From contig CAYVDJ010000089.1 of the NCBI GenBank assembly GCA_964450755.1, forward strand, positions 1-20,806: a stretch of DNA of 20,806 bases. Reading direction: 5' to 3'. Below the pieces are notes generated by a model. It saw only the letters and a program-made list of their open reading frames with translations. It was not told the DNA's origin and did not search any database. Shown one piece after another: positions 1 to 7,071 of the stretch; the first letter of the stretch is position 1; every line of letters begins with the position of its first letter. The DNA is from JAADDG01 sp964450755 (lineage in GTDB: Bacteria; Campylobacterota; Campylobacteria; Campylobacterales; JAADDG01). Both the position numbers and the translations under genes were made by a program.

Positions 1-2
1 AA

Positions 3-149
3 GAGGGTATAATTATTTATAGAGAACTGATTGTCAAATCTTACAGAATTATGTATAAAATTGAAAATGACACTGTTTATATTATGGCTATTTTTGATTC
101 AAGACAAAATGTAGAGGAGTTGTTGTTGCAAAAGCTACTAAAAGCATAG
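3..149 (+). CDS. RelE/ParE-family toxin, C-terminal part (cut by window edge)
   Basis: An open frame enters from the left edge and ends at TAG 147-149, giving 48 residues. The residues contain YRELIVKSYRIMYKIEND followed by YIMAIFDSRQN and a short Leu-rich tail. This is the usual end of RelE/ParE-type toxins: a conserved Arg before the final strands (RxxYKI), then a strand with the D-S/T-R-Q motif. Family members are mRNA interferases or gyrase inhibitors, normally paired with a small antitoxin. The start lies outside the window, so intactness cannot be judged. It is convergent with the large minus-strand operon and probably unrelated to it. The family call is from pattern recognition only; the exact toxin subfamily is not resolved. 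Confidence 0.72.
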   Translation, partial: EGIIIYRELIVKSYRIMYKIENDTVYIMAIFDSRQNVEELLLQKLLKA

Positions 150-170
150 GCTTACTTTGGTTGGTAGCCT
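148..170. terminator. Weak hairpin just after the toxin stop
   Basis: The sequence aggcttac...gtagcct, overlapping the toxin stop codon, can fold into a 7-bp stem with one bulged base and an 8-nt loop. The following bases (tacattt) are only weakly T-rich. It could attenuate or end toxin transcription, but it is not a strong intrinsic terminator. Confidence 0.25.
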
Positions 171-319
171 TACATTTACAAAACAATGATATTTAAAATA
201 TTAAAATTTTTTAGATAGTCTTTTGGGTAAAAGATATTTTTAAAATAGATAGATTTTTAAACTACTCCCTTCTTTTTCTCACAGAGAGTGCAAAACACAA
301 AGTATTGGGAGAGTTAAAA

Positions 320-435
320 ATGGGAAAAAAGTACGATTTTTCAAAGGGGAACAGAAAACTAATCTAAATGATATAGTAAACAAACTTCTTTTAAAAGATA
401 AAGAACTCCTTGAAATGGCAAACTTAAAAGGCTAA
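320..435 (+). pseudogene. Possible broken small antitoxin gene
   Basis: ATG at 320 follows a good Shine-Dalgarno sequence (gggagag, about 6 nt upstream) and starts MGKKYDFSKG, a type of N-terminus common in small antitoxins of the BrnA/CopG sort. This frame stops at 365-367. A neighbouring frame stays open to TAA 433-435 and encodes NLNDIVNKLLLKDKELLEMA, which looks like the helical end of a ribbon-helix-helix-type protein. One frameshift near 344-350 would join the two into a protein of about 38 residues. That suggests a decayed gene, possibly the partner of the toxin fragment upstream. The protein would still be short, so a truncated remnant or a coincidence is possible. Confidence 0.35.
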
Positions 436-592
436 CGGGTTTTTATTCCTCACGACTTGGACTGATTCTAAGTTCCAGACAATCACTTTTACATGTCTGT
501 TTCAGTTCATTGAAAACCGTATGAAAACCTCTTTTTGATCTTTATAAATTCCTTGATATAGACTCTGAAAATTCTATGTTTTGGTTCATTTG
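436..592. other. Intergenic region after the operon; nothing firm
   Basis: This lies between the last operon gene (stop at 593) and the plus-strand remnants. Only short open frames and weak stems occur, for example agaca...tgtct at 477-498. No GC-rich hairpin with a T-run that would clearly terminate the operon was found. The stretch 150..319 is likewise AT-rich and without a supported gene. Confidence 0.5.
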
Positions 593-1930
593 TTACAGTG
601 CACCTCTTCTTGTCAAAAGAACCTTAAATGTTTTTACGAAAATAACAAAATCAAGCCACAATGACCAGTTTTGTATATACCACTCATCAAGCTCCACTCT
701 TTGTTGAAATTTCAGTTTGTTTCTGCCGCTTACCTGCCAGAGTCCTGTAAGTCCGGGTTCTACCTGCAAGATGGTATCTGATGCCTCTTTCATTTTCGGA
801 ATCTCTTCTGGCATATAGGGTCTTGGACCTATCAGATTCATCTCACCTTTTAGGATATTGAATATCTGTGGCAACTCATCCAAAGATGTTTTTCTAAGTA
901 TCCTTCCCACTCTTGTAATTCTTGGATCATTTCTGTATTTATGATACTTCTCATAATGCTCTTTCTCTTTGGGATTGATTTTCAGATACTCGTTTAAAAG
1001 CTCATCACTGTTATCGTACATTGTTCTAAATTTGATACATTTGAAAAGTTTTTCATTTTTCCCTATTCTTGTCTGTCTGAAAAAAACTCCTCCTCTGCTG
1101 TCGATAACGATAAAAACAGATACAACAAAAATGATACCCAAACTCACAGGCAGCAGAAAAAGAACCAAAAGATTTTCCAATATCTTCTTTAAAAAGATAT
1201 TTTTGGGGATCAAAAGCTGATTTTTGAATGTTATAAGACTAAGCCTTGACCTGTTCAAGTCCAAAATATCGGCATTGGAGAAACTGATATTGAAAAGATA
1301 CGGTATCAGAATGATTTCGGTATGGCTTTTTTTGTACTGTCTGACCATATTTTTCAATCTCTCAAGAGGAATATTTCTCGTAGCTATAAAAACGGTTTGG
1401 GCTTTTTTGGGATCTTTTGTCTCCACATAACCTAGATACCAGTTTATCATCATCTCTCTTTTCAGATAACGACCCTGTTTGTGGCTTCCGTCCACAAAAG
1501 CGCATTTTTTCCAGAAATTCAGCAGATACAAAACTCTTTTTATCATTATTTTAAAAAGAGGAAGCAGTAAAAACATATTGATAAAAAATATACTTAAAAA
1601 AAGTCTTGAATATTCATGATTTATCTTCATTATAGAAACAAACGAGAAAATCAGCAAAAAAGCAAAAAAGAGGCTTTTTATGATACTTTTTAACTCCATC
1701 CAAAAATCATACCTTTTGGTATAAAGCCCGTTTATATAAAAACTCAAAAAAAGTATCACATAGATAATATAAAAATGCAGATATTTATCCAAATCCCCTT
1801 CATAACTGATAGGTATAAATTTGTTTAAAAAGAGTCTTTGATAGTGTGTTACATACAAAGAGAGCAAAACCACAAAAATATCAGTAAGGAAAATGACCAA
1901 AAAAGAGACAAATCTATTGAAGCGGTACAT
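593..1930 (-). CDS. Polyprenyl-phosphate sugar-1-phosphate transferase (WbaP/WcaJ type)
   Basis: This 445-residue membrane enzyme should transfer a sugar-1-phosphate from a nucleotide sugar to undecaprenyl phosphate, starting glycan assembly on the inner membrane. The N-terminal half has four hydrophobic segments (about 8-30, 50-70, 85-101, 108-130). A middle soluble region (about 140-240) resembles a degenerate Rossmann-like domain. A fifth hydrophobic segment (about 250-276) leads into the catalytic domain. Catalytic-domain motifs are clear: KFRTMY (300-305), SLDELPQIFNILKGEMNLIG with the Asp351-Glu352 pair, GPRP, and PGLTGLWQVSGR (392-403). Length and layout fit the polyisoprenyl-phosphate hexose-1-phosphate transferase family. 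Galactose or glucose phosphate are the common donors, but the donor cannot be read from sequence. It overlaps the upstream glycosyltransferase gene by 17 nt and is the last gene of the operon. Confidence 0.93.
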   Translation of the reverse strand: MYRFNRFVSFLVIFLTDIFVVLLSLYVTHYQRLFLNKFIPISYEGDLDKYLHFYIIYVILFLSFYINGLYTKRYDFWMELKSIIKSLFFAFLLIFSFVSIMKINHEYSRLFLSIFFINMFLLLPLFKIMIKRVLYLLNFWKKCAFVDGSHKQGRYLKREMMINWYLGYVETKDPKKAQTVFIATRNIPLERLKNMVRQYKKSHTEIILIPYLFNISFSNADILDLNRSRLSLITFKNQLLIPKNIFLKKILENLLVLFLLPVSLGIIFVVSVFIVIDSRGGVFFRQTRIGKNEKLFKCIKFRTMYDNSDELLNEYLKINPKEKEHYEKYHKYRNDPRITRVGRILRKTSLDELPQIFNILKGEMNLIGPRPYMPEEIPKMKEASDTILQVEPGLTGLWQVSGRNKLKFQQRVELDEWYIQNWSLWLDFVIFVKTFKVLLTRRGAL

Positions 1931-3029
1931 CGATATTTTCCTTCATCTTCTCTTCCACAAAACTTTTTATCTGCTTTTTAAATCTCTCCTTTGAAAAAGA
2001 GAGAGCATGTTTTGAGATAAAAACGGGGTCAAATCGCATATCTTCAAACTTTTTTATCGCTTCATTGAGAGCTTCACTGTTTTGTTCAAAAAAGAAAACT
2101 CCCGTTTTGCCATCAACTACACTCTCTTTTACACCGCCTTTGCCATAACAAATCACAGGCGTTCCACAAGCCATAGCCTCAAGAGGTACAATTCCAAAAT
2201 CCTCCAAAGCCGCATAGACAAAGGCTTTTGCTCTTTGCATATACTCTATCAAAATATCATCTTCCCTGTATCCTAGAACTTTGATATTGCTTTTTGCAAT
2301 ATTTTTTATCTCTTTATACTCCTCGCCCTCCCCTATAACAACAAGTTTTTTACCGGATTTGTTAAATGCCTCTACGATAAGTTTTGTTTTTTTATAGGGA
2401 ACAAGCCTTGATGCCGTCAGATAAAAATTCTCTTTTTTGGTTTCTAAACAAAATTTGTCCGTATCGACAAAAGGGTGTATAACCTCTGCTTCTCTTTTGT
2501 AAAATTTATCAATTCTCTTTTTTACAAAATTTGAATTTGCTATAAAATAATCAACTCTGTTTGAAGATATTATATCCCATATTCTGATCTTATGTAAAAC
2601 ATATTTTATGAAAAGAGCTTTTATGCCTTTGATGTCATGCTCTTTTATATAGGTATGATACATATCCCACGCATATCTTACAGGAGAGTGGCAGTATGAG
2701 ATATGCACAGATGAGGGAGGTGTCAAAACCCCTTTGGCTACGGCATAGGATGAGGAGATGACAAAATCATATTTTGTCAGATCAAACTGCTCTACGGCAA
2801 TGGGGAAAAGAGGCAGATAATGTTTGAAATACTTTTTTGAAAAGGGGAGTTTTTGTATAAAAGATGTTGTTGCCCGTTTTTTGTTTAAAAGTCGTTCTCT
2901 TTTATCATCGGGTAGAAAATCCACAAGAGAAAAGATATCGGCATCAGGATAGATCTCCAAAAAAGCAGAAAGTACTTTTTCAGCTCCTCCGTCAACATAA
3001 AGCCAGTCATGCACCAAAGCGACTTTCAT
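1914..3029 (-). CDS. GT4 glycosyltransferase (WbaZ/WbpZ-like)
   Basis: This 371-residue cytoplasmic GT-B fold enzyme probably adds mannose or a 6-deoxyhexose to the lipid-linked chain. The N-terminus MKVALVHDW followed by GGAEKVL (14-20) is the acceptor-side Gly-rich loop. HISYCHSPVRYAWDMYH (109-125) is typical of the WbaZ-like mannosyltransferase group. The donor domain begins near SRLVPYKK (207-214). The GT4 E-x7-E pair is Glu276/Glu284 in LEDFGIVPLEAMACG, followed by GGVKESV. The ATG has a good Shine-Dalgarno sequence (aaggag, 8 nt upstream). Unlike every other junction in the operon, 125 nt separate it from the upstream gene (see the repeat element there). Its 3' end overlaps the phosphosugar transferase gene by 17 nt. 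Substrate and linkage are inferred only from the GDP-sugar genes nearby. Confidence 0.9.
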   Translation of the reverse strand: MKVALVHDWLYVDGGAEKVLSAFLEIYPDADIFSLVDFLPDDKRERLLNKKRATTSFIQKLPFSKKYFKHYLPLFPIAVEQFDLTKYDFVISSSYAVAKGVLTPPSSVHISYCHSPVRYAWDMYHTYIKEHDIKGIKALFIKYVLHKIRIWDIISSNRVDYFIANSNFVKKRIDKFYKREAEVIHPFVDTDKFCLETKKENFYLTASRLVPYKKTKLIVEAFNKSGKKLVVIGEGEEYKEIKNIAKSNIKVLGYREDDILIEYMQRAKAFVYAALEDFGIVPLEAMACGTPVICYGKGGVKESVVDGKTGVFFFEQNSEALNEAIKKFEDMRFDPVFISKHALSFSKERFKKQIKSFVEEKMKENIDVPLQ

Positions 3030-3043
3030 TTGTCAATCTCCTT

Positions 3044-3068
3044 TTCACCAAAGCAAAGCTTCGGTGAA
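3044..3068 (-). promoter_or_regulatory. RNA hairpin directly upstream of a Shine-Dalgarno site
   Basis: In the minus-strand transcript the arms ttcaccgaagc and gctttggtgaa pair over 11 positions, with one G-U pair and a 3-nt loop. On the plus strand the same position is an A-C mismatch, so the fold suits the operon transcript. It ends where the ribosome site (aaggag) of the 1914..3029 gene begins. It could influence translation of that gene, mark mRNA processing, or simply be part of the inserted repeat. Confidence 0.5.
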
Positions 3069-3158
3069 AATTCCTCTCACTAAAGCTTCGCCTGTCGGCG
3101 AGAATGAAACTCTCATATTTTTATTTTTATCTCTATTTTTGAAACATGAGACTTTCAT
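3045..3158 (-). CDS. Possible 37-codon leader ORF across the insertion
   Basis: The duplicated ATG at 3156-3158 starts an open frame of 37 codons that begins MKV, like the downstream gene, and ends at TGA 3045-3047, 15 nt before the true start codon. Its ATG overlaps the stop of the upstream gene (ATGA). Translation could therefore continue through the insert and re-initiate on the downstream gene, keeping the two glycosyltransferases coupled. The second half (SPTGEAL...FTEAL) is encoded by the hairpin repeats. It is unlikely to be a functional protein. Confidence 0.3.
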   Translation of the reverse strand: MKVSCFKNRDKNKNMRVSFSPTGEALVRGIFTEALLW

Positions 3159-4285
3159 CTGTCAATCTCCCTTTTAAAAACTTCCAAATGCTCCATAGCA
3201 GACTTTTCCCAATCAAAATTTTTAGCTCTATTATACCCTTTTTGTATCAGCTCTTTTTGCAGTTTTTCATTTTCCAAAATTTTCAATATCTTTTTTATCA
3301 AATCCTCTTCATTCAAAGGATTCGTATATAAAGCTCCTTCAGCACAGATTTCGGGTAAAGATGCTCTGTTTGAAACTATCGTACAGGTTTTACACGCCAT
3401 CGCTTCAAGAGGAGGTATCCCAAAGCCTTCATACAAAGAGGGATAGATAAAAATCTTTGCCAGATTATAGATATATGCAAGTTCAATATCACTCAGATAA
3501 CCGATATACAGGATATTTTCACTCTCTTTATCCAAAAGCTCTTTTACTTTTTCATTCTCCCAACCCTTAAAACCCACAATCAAAAGTTTGTATTTTCTTT
3601 TTATCTCTTTTGGAAGTTTTGAGTAGGAGTTCATCAAAAAAAGCAGATTTTTTCTCGGTTCAACACTTCCTACAAAAAGAAAAAACTCCTTTGGCAATCT
3701 CAACTTCTCTCTAAACTCTTCCAAAATCTTCGTATCATACTCTTTGTAGATGTTATGATCAACTCCGTGATAAATGACATCTATCTTAAGAGGATCTATT
3801 TTTAGATATTTTTCTATCTCATGTTTTGTATAAAAAGAGCCTGTGATAATGCGATCTGCCTTTTTGATGTTTTTCCAAAAATTCTTTTCAAAAAAATCAA
3901 GCCTCTCTTTGGGATGCCATGAGGGATTTAGATAAAAAGAGAAATCATGTACCGAAACTATCCTCTTTTTTGCCTTTACATTCAGATCGGGTATATAGTT
4001 TGGCTGCCAGTAGAGATCAAATGTTTTGAAACAGAAATATTTTGTATATAAAACAAGCAGTTTTTTTACAGCTTTTTTGAAAAAAGTCTTTTTTGTCATG
4101 AGAGATTTTATTTTTGTTATGCTGTTTTTGCCGCCGTAAAGCTTTTTACTGTAAAAACCGTAATAAAAACTCCACTCACAGCTTTCATCTTTTGAGACTC
4201 TTTTGGCATTCTCATAGGTATAACGACCTATTCCGGTAAAAGGACTCAACAGTGATATACAGTCTATTACAATTTTACTCTTCAA
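3155..4285 (-). CDS. GT4 glycosyltransferase (WbpY/mannosyltransferase-like)
   Basis: This 376-residue GT-B glycosyltransferase probably extends the glycan from a GDP-sugar donor. The N-terminus has the GIGRYTYE loop (18-25) seen in GT4 mannosyl- and rhamnosyltransferases, then SVHDFSFYLNPSWHP (111-125). The donor half starts at FVGSVEPRKNL (204-214) and holds the E-x7-E pair Glu286/Glu294 in YEGFGIPPLEAMACK, then NRASLPEI and GALYTNP. The start is TTG (4283-4285), overlapping the end of the reductase gene by 11 nt with aagagag just upstream. No in-frame ATG fits better. The C-terminus ends at a TGA that overlaps an ATG copied from the next gene. Together with the neighbouring GT4 it recalls the WbpY/WbpZ pair of A-band rhamnan synthesis, an analogy of gene content rather than proven orthology. 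Confidence 0.9.
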   Translation of the reverse strand: MKSKIVIDCISLLSPFTGIGRYTYENAKRVSKDESCEWSFYYGFYSKKLYGGKNSITKIKSLMTKKTFFKKAVKKLLVLYTKYFCFKTFDLYWQPNYIPDLNVKAKKRIVSVHDFSFYLNPSWHPKERLDFFEKNFWKNIKKADRIITGSFYTKHEIEKYLKIDPLKIDVIYHGVDHNIYKEYDTKILEEFREKLRLPKEFFLFVGSVEPRKNLLFLMNSYSKLPKEIKRKYKLLIVGFKGWENEKVKELLDKESENILYIGYLSDIELAYIYNLAKIFIYPSLYEGFGIPPLEAMACKTCTIVSNRASLPEICAEGALYTNPLNEEDLIKKILKILENEKLQKELIQKGYNRAKNFDWEKSAMEHLEVFKREIDR

Positions 4286-5174
4286 AGATCTCTCTTAATG
4301 TCTCTTCCAATGTATAAAGCTTTGGATTTTTGATGATTTCAAAAAGTTTTTTGTTCGATCCGACAAGAGATTTTATCTCATTTTTTCTGACAAATTTGGG
4401 ATTTACTTTGACATCTATCTCATAACCGCTTAGACGGTTCATGATCTCCAAAATCTGGGAGAGGGAAATACCTTTTGAGGTACAGATATTGACTATCTGA
4501 CTGTGAACCGGCTCTATCATCAGATGATAATAGGCATCAACAACAAATCTGATATCATTAAACTCTCTTTTTACATCGATGTTTCCAAGTTCTATCTCTC
4601 TTTTTTTCTCTTTGTAGTGCTTTATGATTTTGGGAACAACAAAGTTTTCATTCTGATATTTTCCGATGTAGTTAAAAGGTCGGGTTATAACGACAGGAAA
4701 CTCTTTGAAATACCCTTTTGCCGCATTTTCCATAGCATTTTTACTGTTTGCATAAGGATTTATCGGATTTGGACACATCTCTTCATCTAAAATCTCACTG
4801 TGCTGATTGCCGTAAACCACTGCACTGCTGGGTAAAATTATCTTTTTTGGAATCAGTTTTGCTTCACAAACGGCATCCAGAAGATTTACACATCCAAAAA
4901 GATTGATATCGAACAAAAGACGGATATCCTCGTTTCCCACATACGAAATTCCCGCCAGATGGATGATAAAATCCGCTCTTGTCTTTTTGATGATTTTTAA
5001 AATATCATTTTTTTTTCTTATATCACATACAAAATGATTTTCACAGGAATTTCTTTCAAGCACTGTTCCGTAAACTTCAAAACCTTTGCTTTTTAGGTAG
5101 GGTTCCAAATGTCTGCCGGTGAAACTGTCAATTCCGGTTATAAGCACCTTTTTAGAAGACACAATTTTGCTCAT
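4275..5174 (-). CDS. rmd: NAD(P)-dependent GDP-4-keto-6-deoxymannose reductase-like SDR
   Basis: This 299-residue extended short-chain dehydrogenase is likely to reduce the Gmd product to GDP-6-deoxyhexose, most simply GDP-D-rhamnose. It has the N-terminal nucleotide-binding loop TGIDSFTGRHL (13-23), HLAG (72-75), the catalytic Ser in LPSSAVVYG (114-122), and YANSK with Tyr141/Lys145. The NIDVKREFNDIRFVVDAY stretch (198-215) is typical of Rmd and related GDP-sugar enzymes. It overlaps gmd by 23 nt and the next glycosyltransferase by 11 nt, so the two GDP-sugar enzymes are coupled. A 4-epimerising or talose-forming relative cannot be excluded from motifs alone. GDP-fucose synthase is less likely because its epimerase signature is not evident. 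Confidence 0.8.
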   Translation of the reverse strand: MSKIVSSKKVLITGIDSFTGRHLEPYLKSKGFEVYGTVLERNSCENHFVCDIRKKNDILKIIKKTRADFIIHLAGISYVGNEDIRLLFDINLFGCVNLLDAVCEAKLIPKKIILPSSAVVYGNQHSEILDEEMCPNPINPYANSKNAMENAAKGYFKEFPVVITRPFNYIGKYQNENFVVPKIIKHYKEKKREIELGNIDVKREFNDIRFVVDAYYHLMIEPVHSQIVNICTSKGISLSQILEIMNRLSGYEIDVKVNPKFVRKNEIKSLVGSNKKLFEIIKNPKLYTLEETLREIFEE

Positions 5175-6186
5175 TTCGTCTGATATCCGCCTCCACCATC
5201 ATTTTGCATAACTCTCTTAGGGTTGTTTCGGGTTTCCATCCGAGTTTCTTTTCCGCTTTTGTGGCATCTCCTATCAAAAGATCAACTTCTGCGGGTCTGT
5301 AAAATTTCGGGTTTACCTCTACCAAAATCCTACCGCTCTTTTTATCATACCCTTTTTCTTCTTCACCGCTTCCTCTCCACTCTATCTCTATGCCGCTGAC
5401 ATCAAAAGCCATCGTTACAAAATCTCTGACGGTTTGCGTTTTGTTGGTGGCAAGTACATAGGTATCACACCTCTTAGCCTGAAGCATCAGATACATTCCC
5501 TCCACATACTCTTTTGCATATCCCCAATCTCTTTTGGCATCAAGATTTCCAAGCTCTATCTTCTCTTTTTTCCCAAGTTTTATTTTGGCTACACCGTCGG
5601 TTATCTTTCTGGTTACAAACTCCAAACCTCTAAGCGGAGATTCGTGATTGAAAAGTATCCCGCTGCACGCAAAAATGCGATAAGATTCTCTGTAATTTAT
5701 ACTCATCCAGTGAGCATAAAGTTTTGCGGCGGCATAAGGGCTTCTTGGATAAAAAGGAGTATCCTCGTTTTGGGGAATGGACTGCACTTTGCCAAACATC
5801 TCGGAAGTTGAGGCCTGATAAAATTTGATATTTTTATCAACAATCCTTATAGCTTCCAAAATATTGACAGCTCCCAAACCGGTAATCTCTCCTGTCGCCA
5901 AGGGCTGTTCAAAAGATACACCTACAAAACTTTGAGCCGCAAGATTATAAATCTCATCAGGTCTTATCTTTTGAATAGTTCTTATCGTATTGGAAAGATC
6001 GGTCAAATCATACTCTATCAGGAAAAGTTTAGGGTTTTTTTCTATACCCAACTCCTCTATACGCCAAAAGTTTACCGAACTTGATCTTCTAAAAGCCCCG
6101 TAAACTTCATATCCCCTATCAAGCAATAATTGTGCCAGATATGCGCCGTCCTGTCCTGTTATTCCCGTTATCAATGCCTTTTTCAC
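5152..6186 (-). CDS. gmd: GDP-mannose 4,6-dehydratase
   Basis: This cytoplasmic SDR enzyme of 344 residues converts GDP-D-mannose to GDP-4-keto-6-deoxy-D-mannose, the branch point to GDP-D-rhamnose, GDP-L-fucose and related sugars. The motifs are nearly invariant for the family: TGITGQDGAYLAQLL (7-21), RRSSSVN (33-39), NLAAQSFVGVSFEQP (81-95), ASTSEMFG (125-132), SPYAAAK with Tyr151/Lys155, NHESPLRG (180-187) and GNLDAKRDWGYAKEYVEGM. The length is close to the usual 340-370. The start is GTG (6184-6186) with ggag 8 nt upstream. It follows the 287-residue membrane-anchored protein gene after a 21-nt gap and overlaps the reductase gene by 23 nt. Its substrate would come from ManC at the head of the operon. 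Confidence 0.97.
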   Translation of the reverse strand: MKKALITGITGQDGAYLAQLLLDRGYEVYGAFRRSSSVNFWRIEELGIEKNPKLFLIEYDLTDLSNTIRTIQKIRPDEIYNLAAQSFVGVSFEQPLATGEITGLGAVNILEAIRIVDKNIKFYQASTSEMFGKVQSIPQNEDTPFYPRSPYAAAKLYAHWMSINYRESYRIFACSGILFNHESPLRGLEFVTRKITDGVAKIKLGKKEKIELGNLDAKRDWGYAKEYVEGMYLMLQAKRCDTYVLATNKTQTVRDFVTMAFDVSGIEIEWRGSGEEEKGYDKKSGRILVEVNPKFYRPAEVDLLIGDATKAEKKLGWKPETTLRELCKMMVEADIRRNEQNCVF

Positions 6187-6207
6187 TTAATGTTCTCCAT
6201 AAAAACA

Positions 6208-7071
6208 TTACCTTTTTAATAAAAAATTTTTAACTGTCATTACTATAGAAATACCGATCAACCCTGTTATCAATATATAAATCATATAATAAACAAGAGG
6301 ATATCTTACAGTATATTCAAAAAACGGTATATTATTTTTAAAAAAAGCAAAATCACACATATAGCTGTTTTTACATCTGCTCTTTTTCAAAAACGAAAAC
6401 TCTTTTTTGAGATTTTCTTCCAAATTTGTTGCAATATTTTTCAAAACCCGATAATCATCACTGTTTATTTTGTCTCTGTTTTTTATTACAAACGATATCT
6501 GATAATAATCCGGTTTAAATGAAAAATTATTCAATATATTTTTCTGAAGCGTTATAATAGCATAAGGTAGATTATCTTTTGATATAACAATATCCCAATT
6601 TAATTTTGTAAGATTAAATAAATTTTTCAGTTTTAGAGGTTCAACAAAGGCAGCCGTTTTCAATATCCGCCGAAATTCTTCCCTCTCACCTCTTTTTACA
6701 ATGCCAAAAAGAGGGTGTTTTTCCTCCAGACTCTTTTGCTTTTTATATCTTTTTGTTTCAAAAAGAGTATCTTTCAATCTGATAAATTTTTTCTTACTTT
6801 GGTTCAAAATCAAAACAGCTTCTATGTTTTTTTTATAAAGGATTAAATTATCTGTATCAAAATAAAAATAATTATATCTTTTCTCTCTCTTCTCAATCTC
6901 CCAGTCTTCAAAAAGTCTCTTTTTGAGATCAAATTTTTCCAAAAACAAAAACACTTTTTCTGCATCTTTGTCATTTTGGATATTCAGTCTAAAAAGCACC
7001 TCATCATCCGTCTTGGTAAATGCAAAAAGTGTGTTTAAAAAGATTAAAAAGAAAATTACGCTTTTTCTCAT
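6208..7071 (-). CDS. Exported membrane-anchored protein, possible degenerate CYTH fold
   Basis: Not recognised by a clear family signature. The 287-residue protein has an N-terminal signal-like segment (MRKSVIFFLIFLNTLFAF) and one C-terminal transmembrane helix (about 257-282) with a short basic tail. This places most of it on the periplasmic side. The body follows the rhythm of CYTH/triphosphate-tunnel proteins: a first strand EVLFRLNI (24-31), then YFYFDTDNLILYKKNIEAVL (68-87) matching the family's YFDT...L...G-ALR pattern, a late strand YYQISFVIKN, and SRCKN near 231-235 where SKY-type motifs occur. The usual ExExK and paired-acidic residues are missing, so it would be catalytically inactive. 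It overlaps the DUF4956 gene as ATGA, right beside the VTC gene. Signal and anchor are fairly sure; the fold is inference. Confidence 0.6.
   Translation of the reverse strand: MRKSVIFFLIFLNTLFAFTKTDDEVLFRLNIQNDKDAEKVFLFLEKFDLKKRLFEDWEIEKREKRYNYFYFDTDNLILYKKNIEAVLILNQSKKKFIRLKDTLFETKRYKKQKSLEEKHPLFGIVKRGEREEFRRILKTAAFVEPLKLKNLFNLTKLNWDIVISKDNLPYAIITLQKNILNNFSFKPDYYQISFVIKNRDKINSDDYRVLKNIATNLEENLKKEFSFLKKSRCKNSYMCDFAFFKNNIPFFEYTVRYPLVYYMIYILITGLIGISIVMTVKNFLLKR

Larger units (their letters stand above)
3021..3175 (-). repeat. Small repeat-rich insertion with flanking direct repeats
   Basis: Two nearly identical stretches, gactttcat(t/c)tgtcaatctcc(c)tttt, lie at 3021-3045 and 3150-3175. They differ by one substitution and one extra base. 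The right copy spans the end of the upstream glycosyltransferase (TGA 3155-3157) and contains ATG overlapping that stop as ATGA. The left copy contains the Shine-Dalgarno sequence and the true ATG of the next gene. Between them lie about 104 bp with a hairpin at 3044-3068, a second small hairpin at 3088-3101, and the repeated word aaagcttcg at 3055-3063 and 3082-3090. The simplest reading is a REP/MITE-like element inserted into a coupled stop/start junction with duplication of the flanks. A tandem duplication followed by divergence is the alternative. Confidence 0.65.

Noticed and set aside
477..498. Possible terminator stem agaca...tgtct after the operon
   Set aside because: Only five base pairs, a 12-nt loop and no adjacent T-run in the transcript direction.
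5434..5811. A 125-codon plus-strand frame opposite gmd
   Set aside because: It is antisense to one of the most conserved genes in the window. Its residues reflect the complement of gmd codons.
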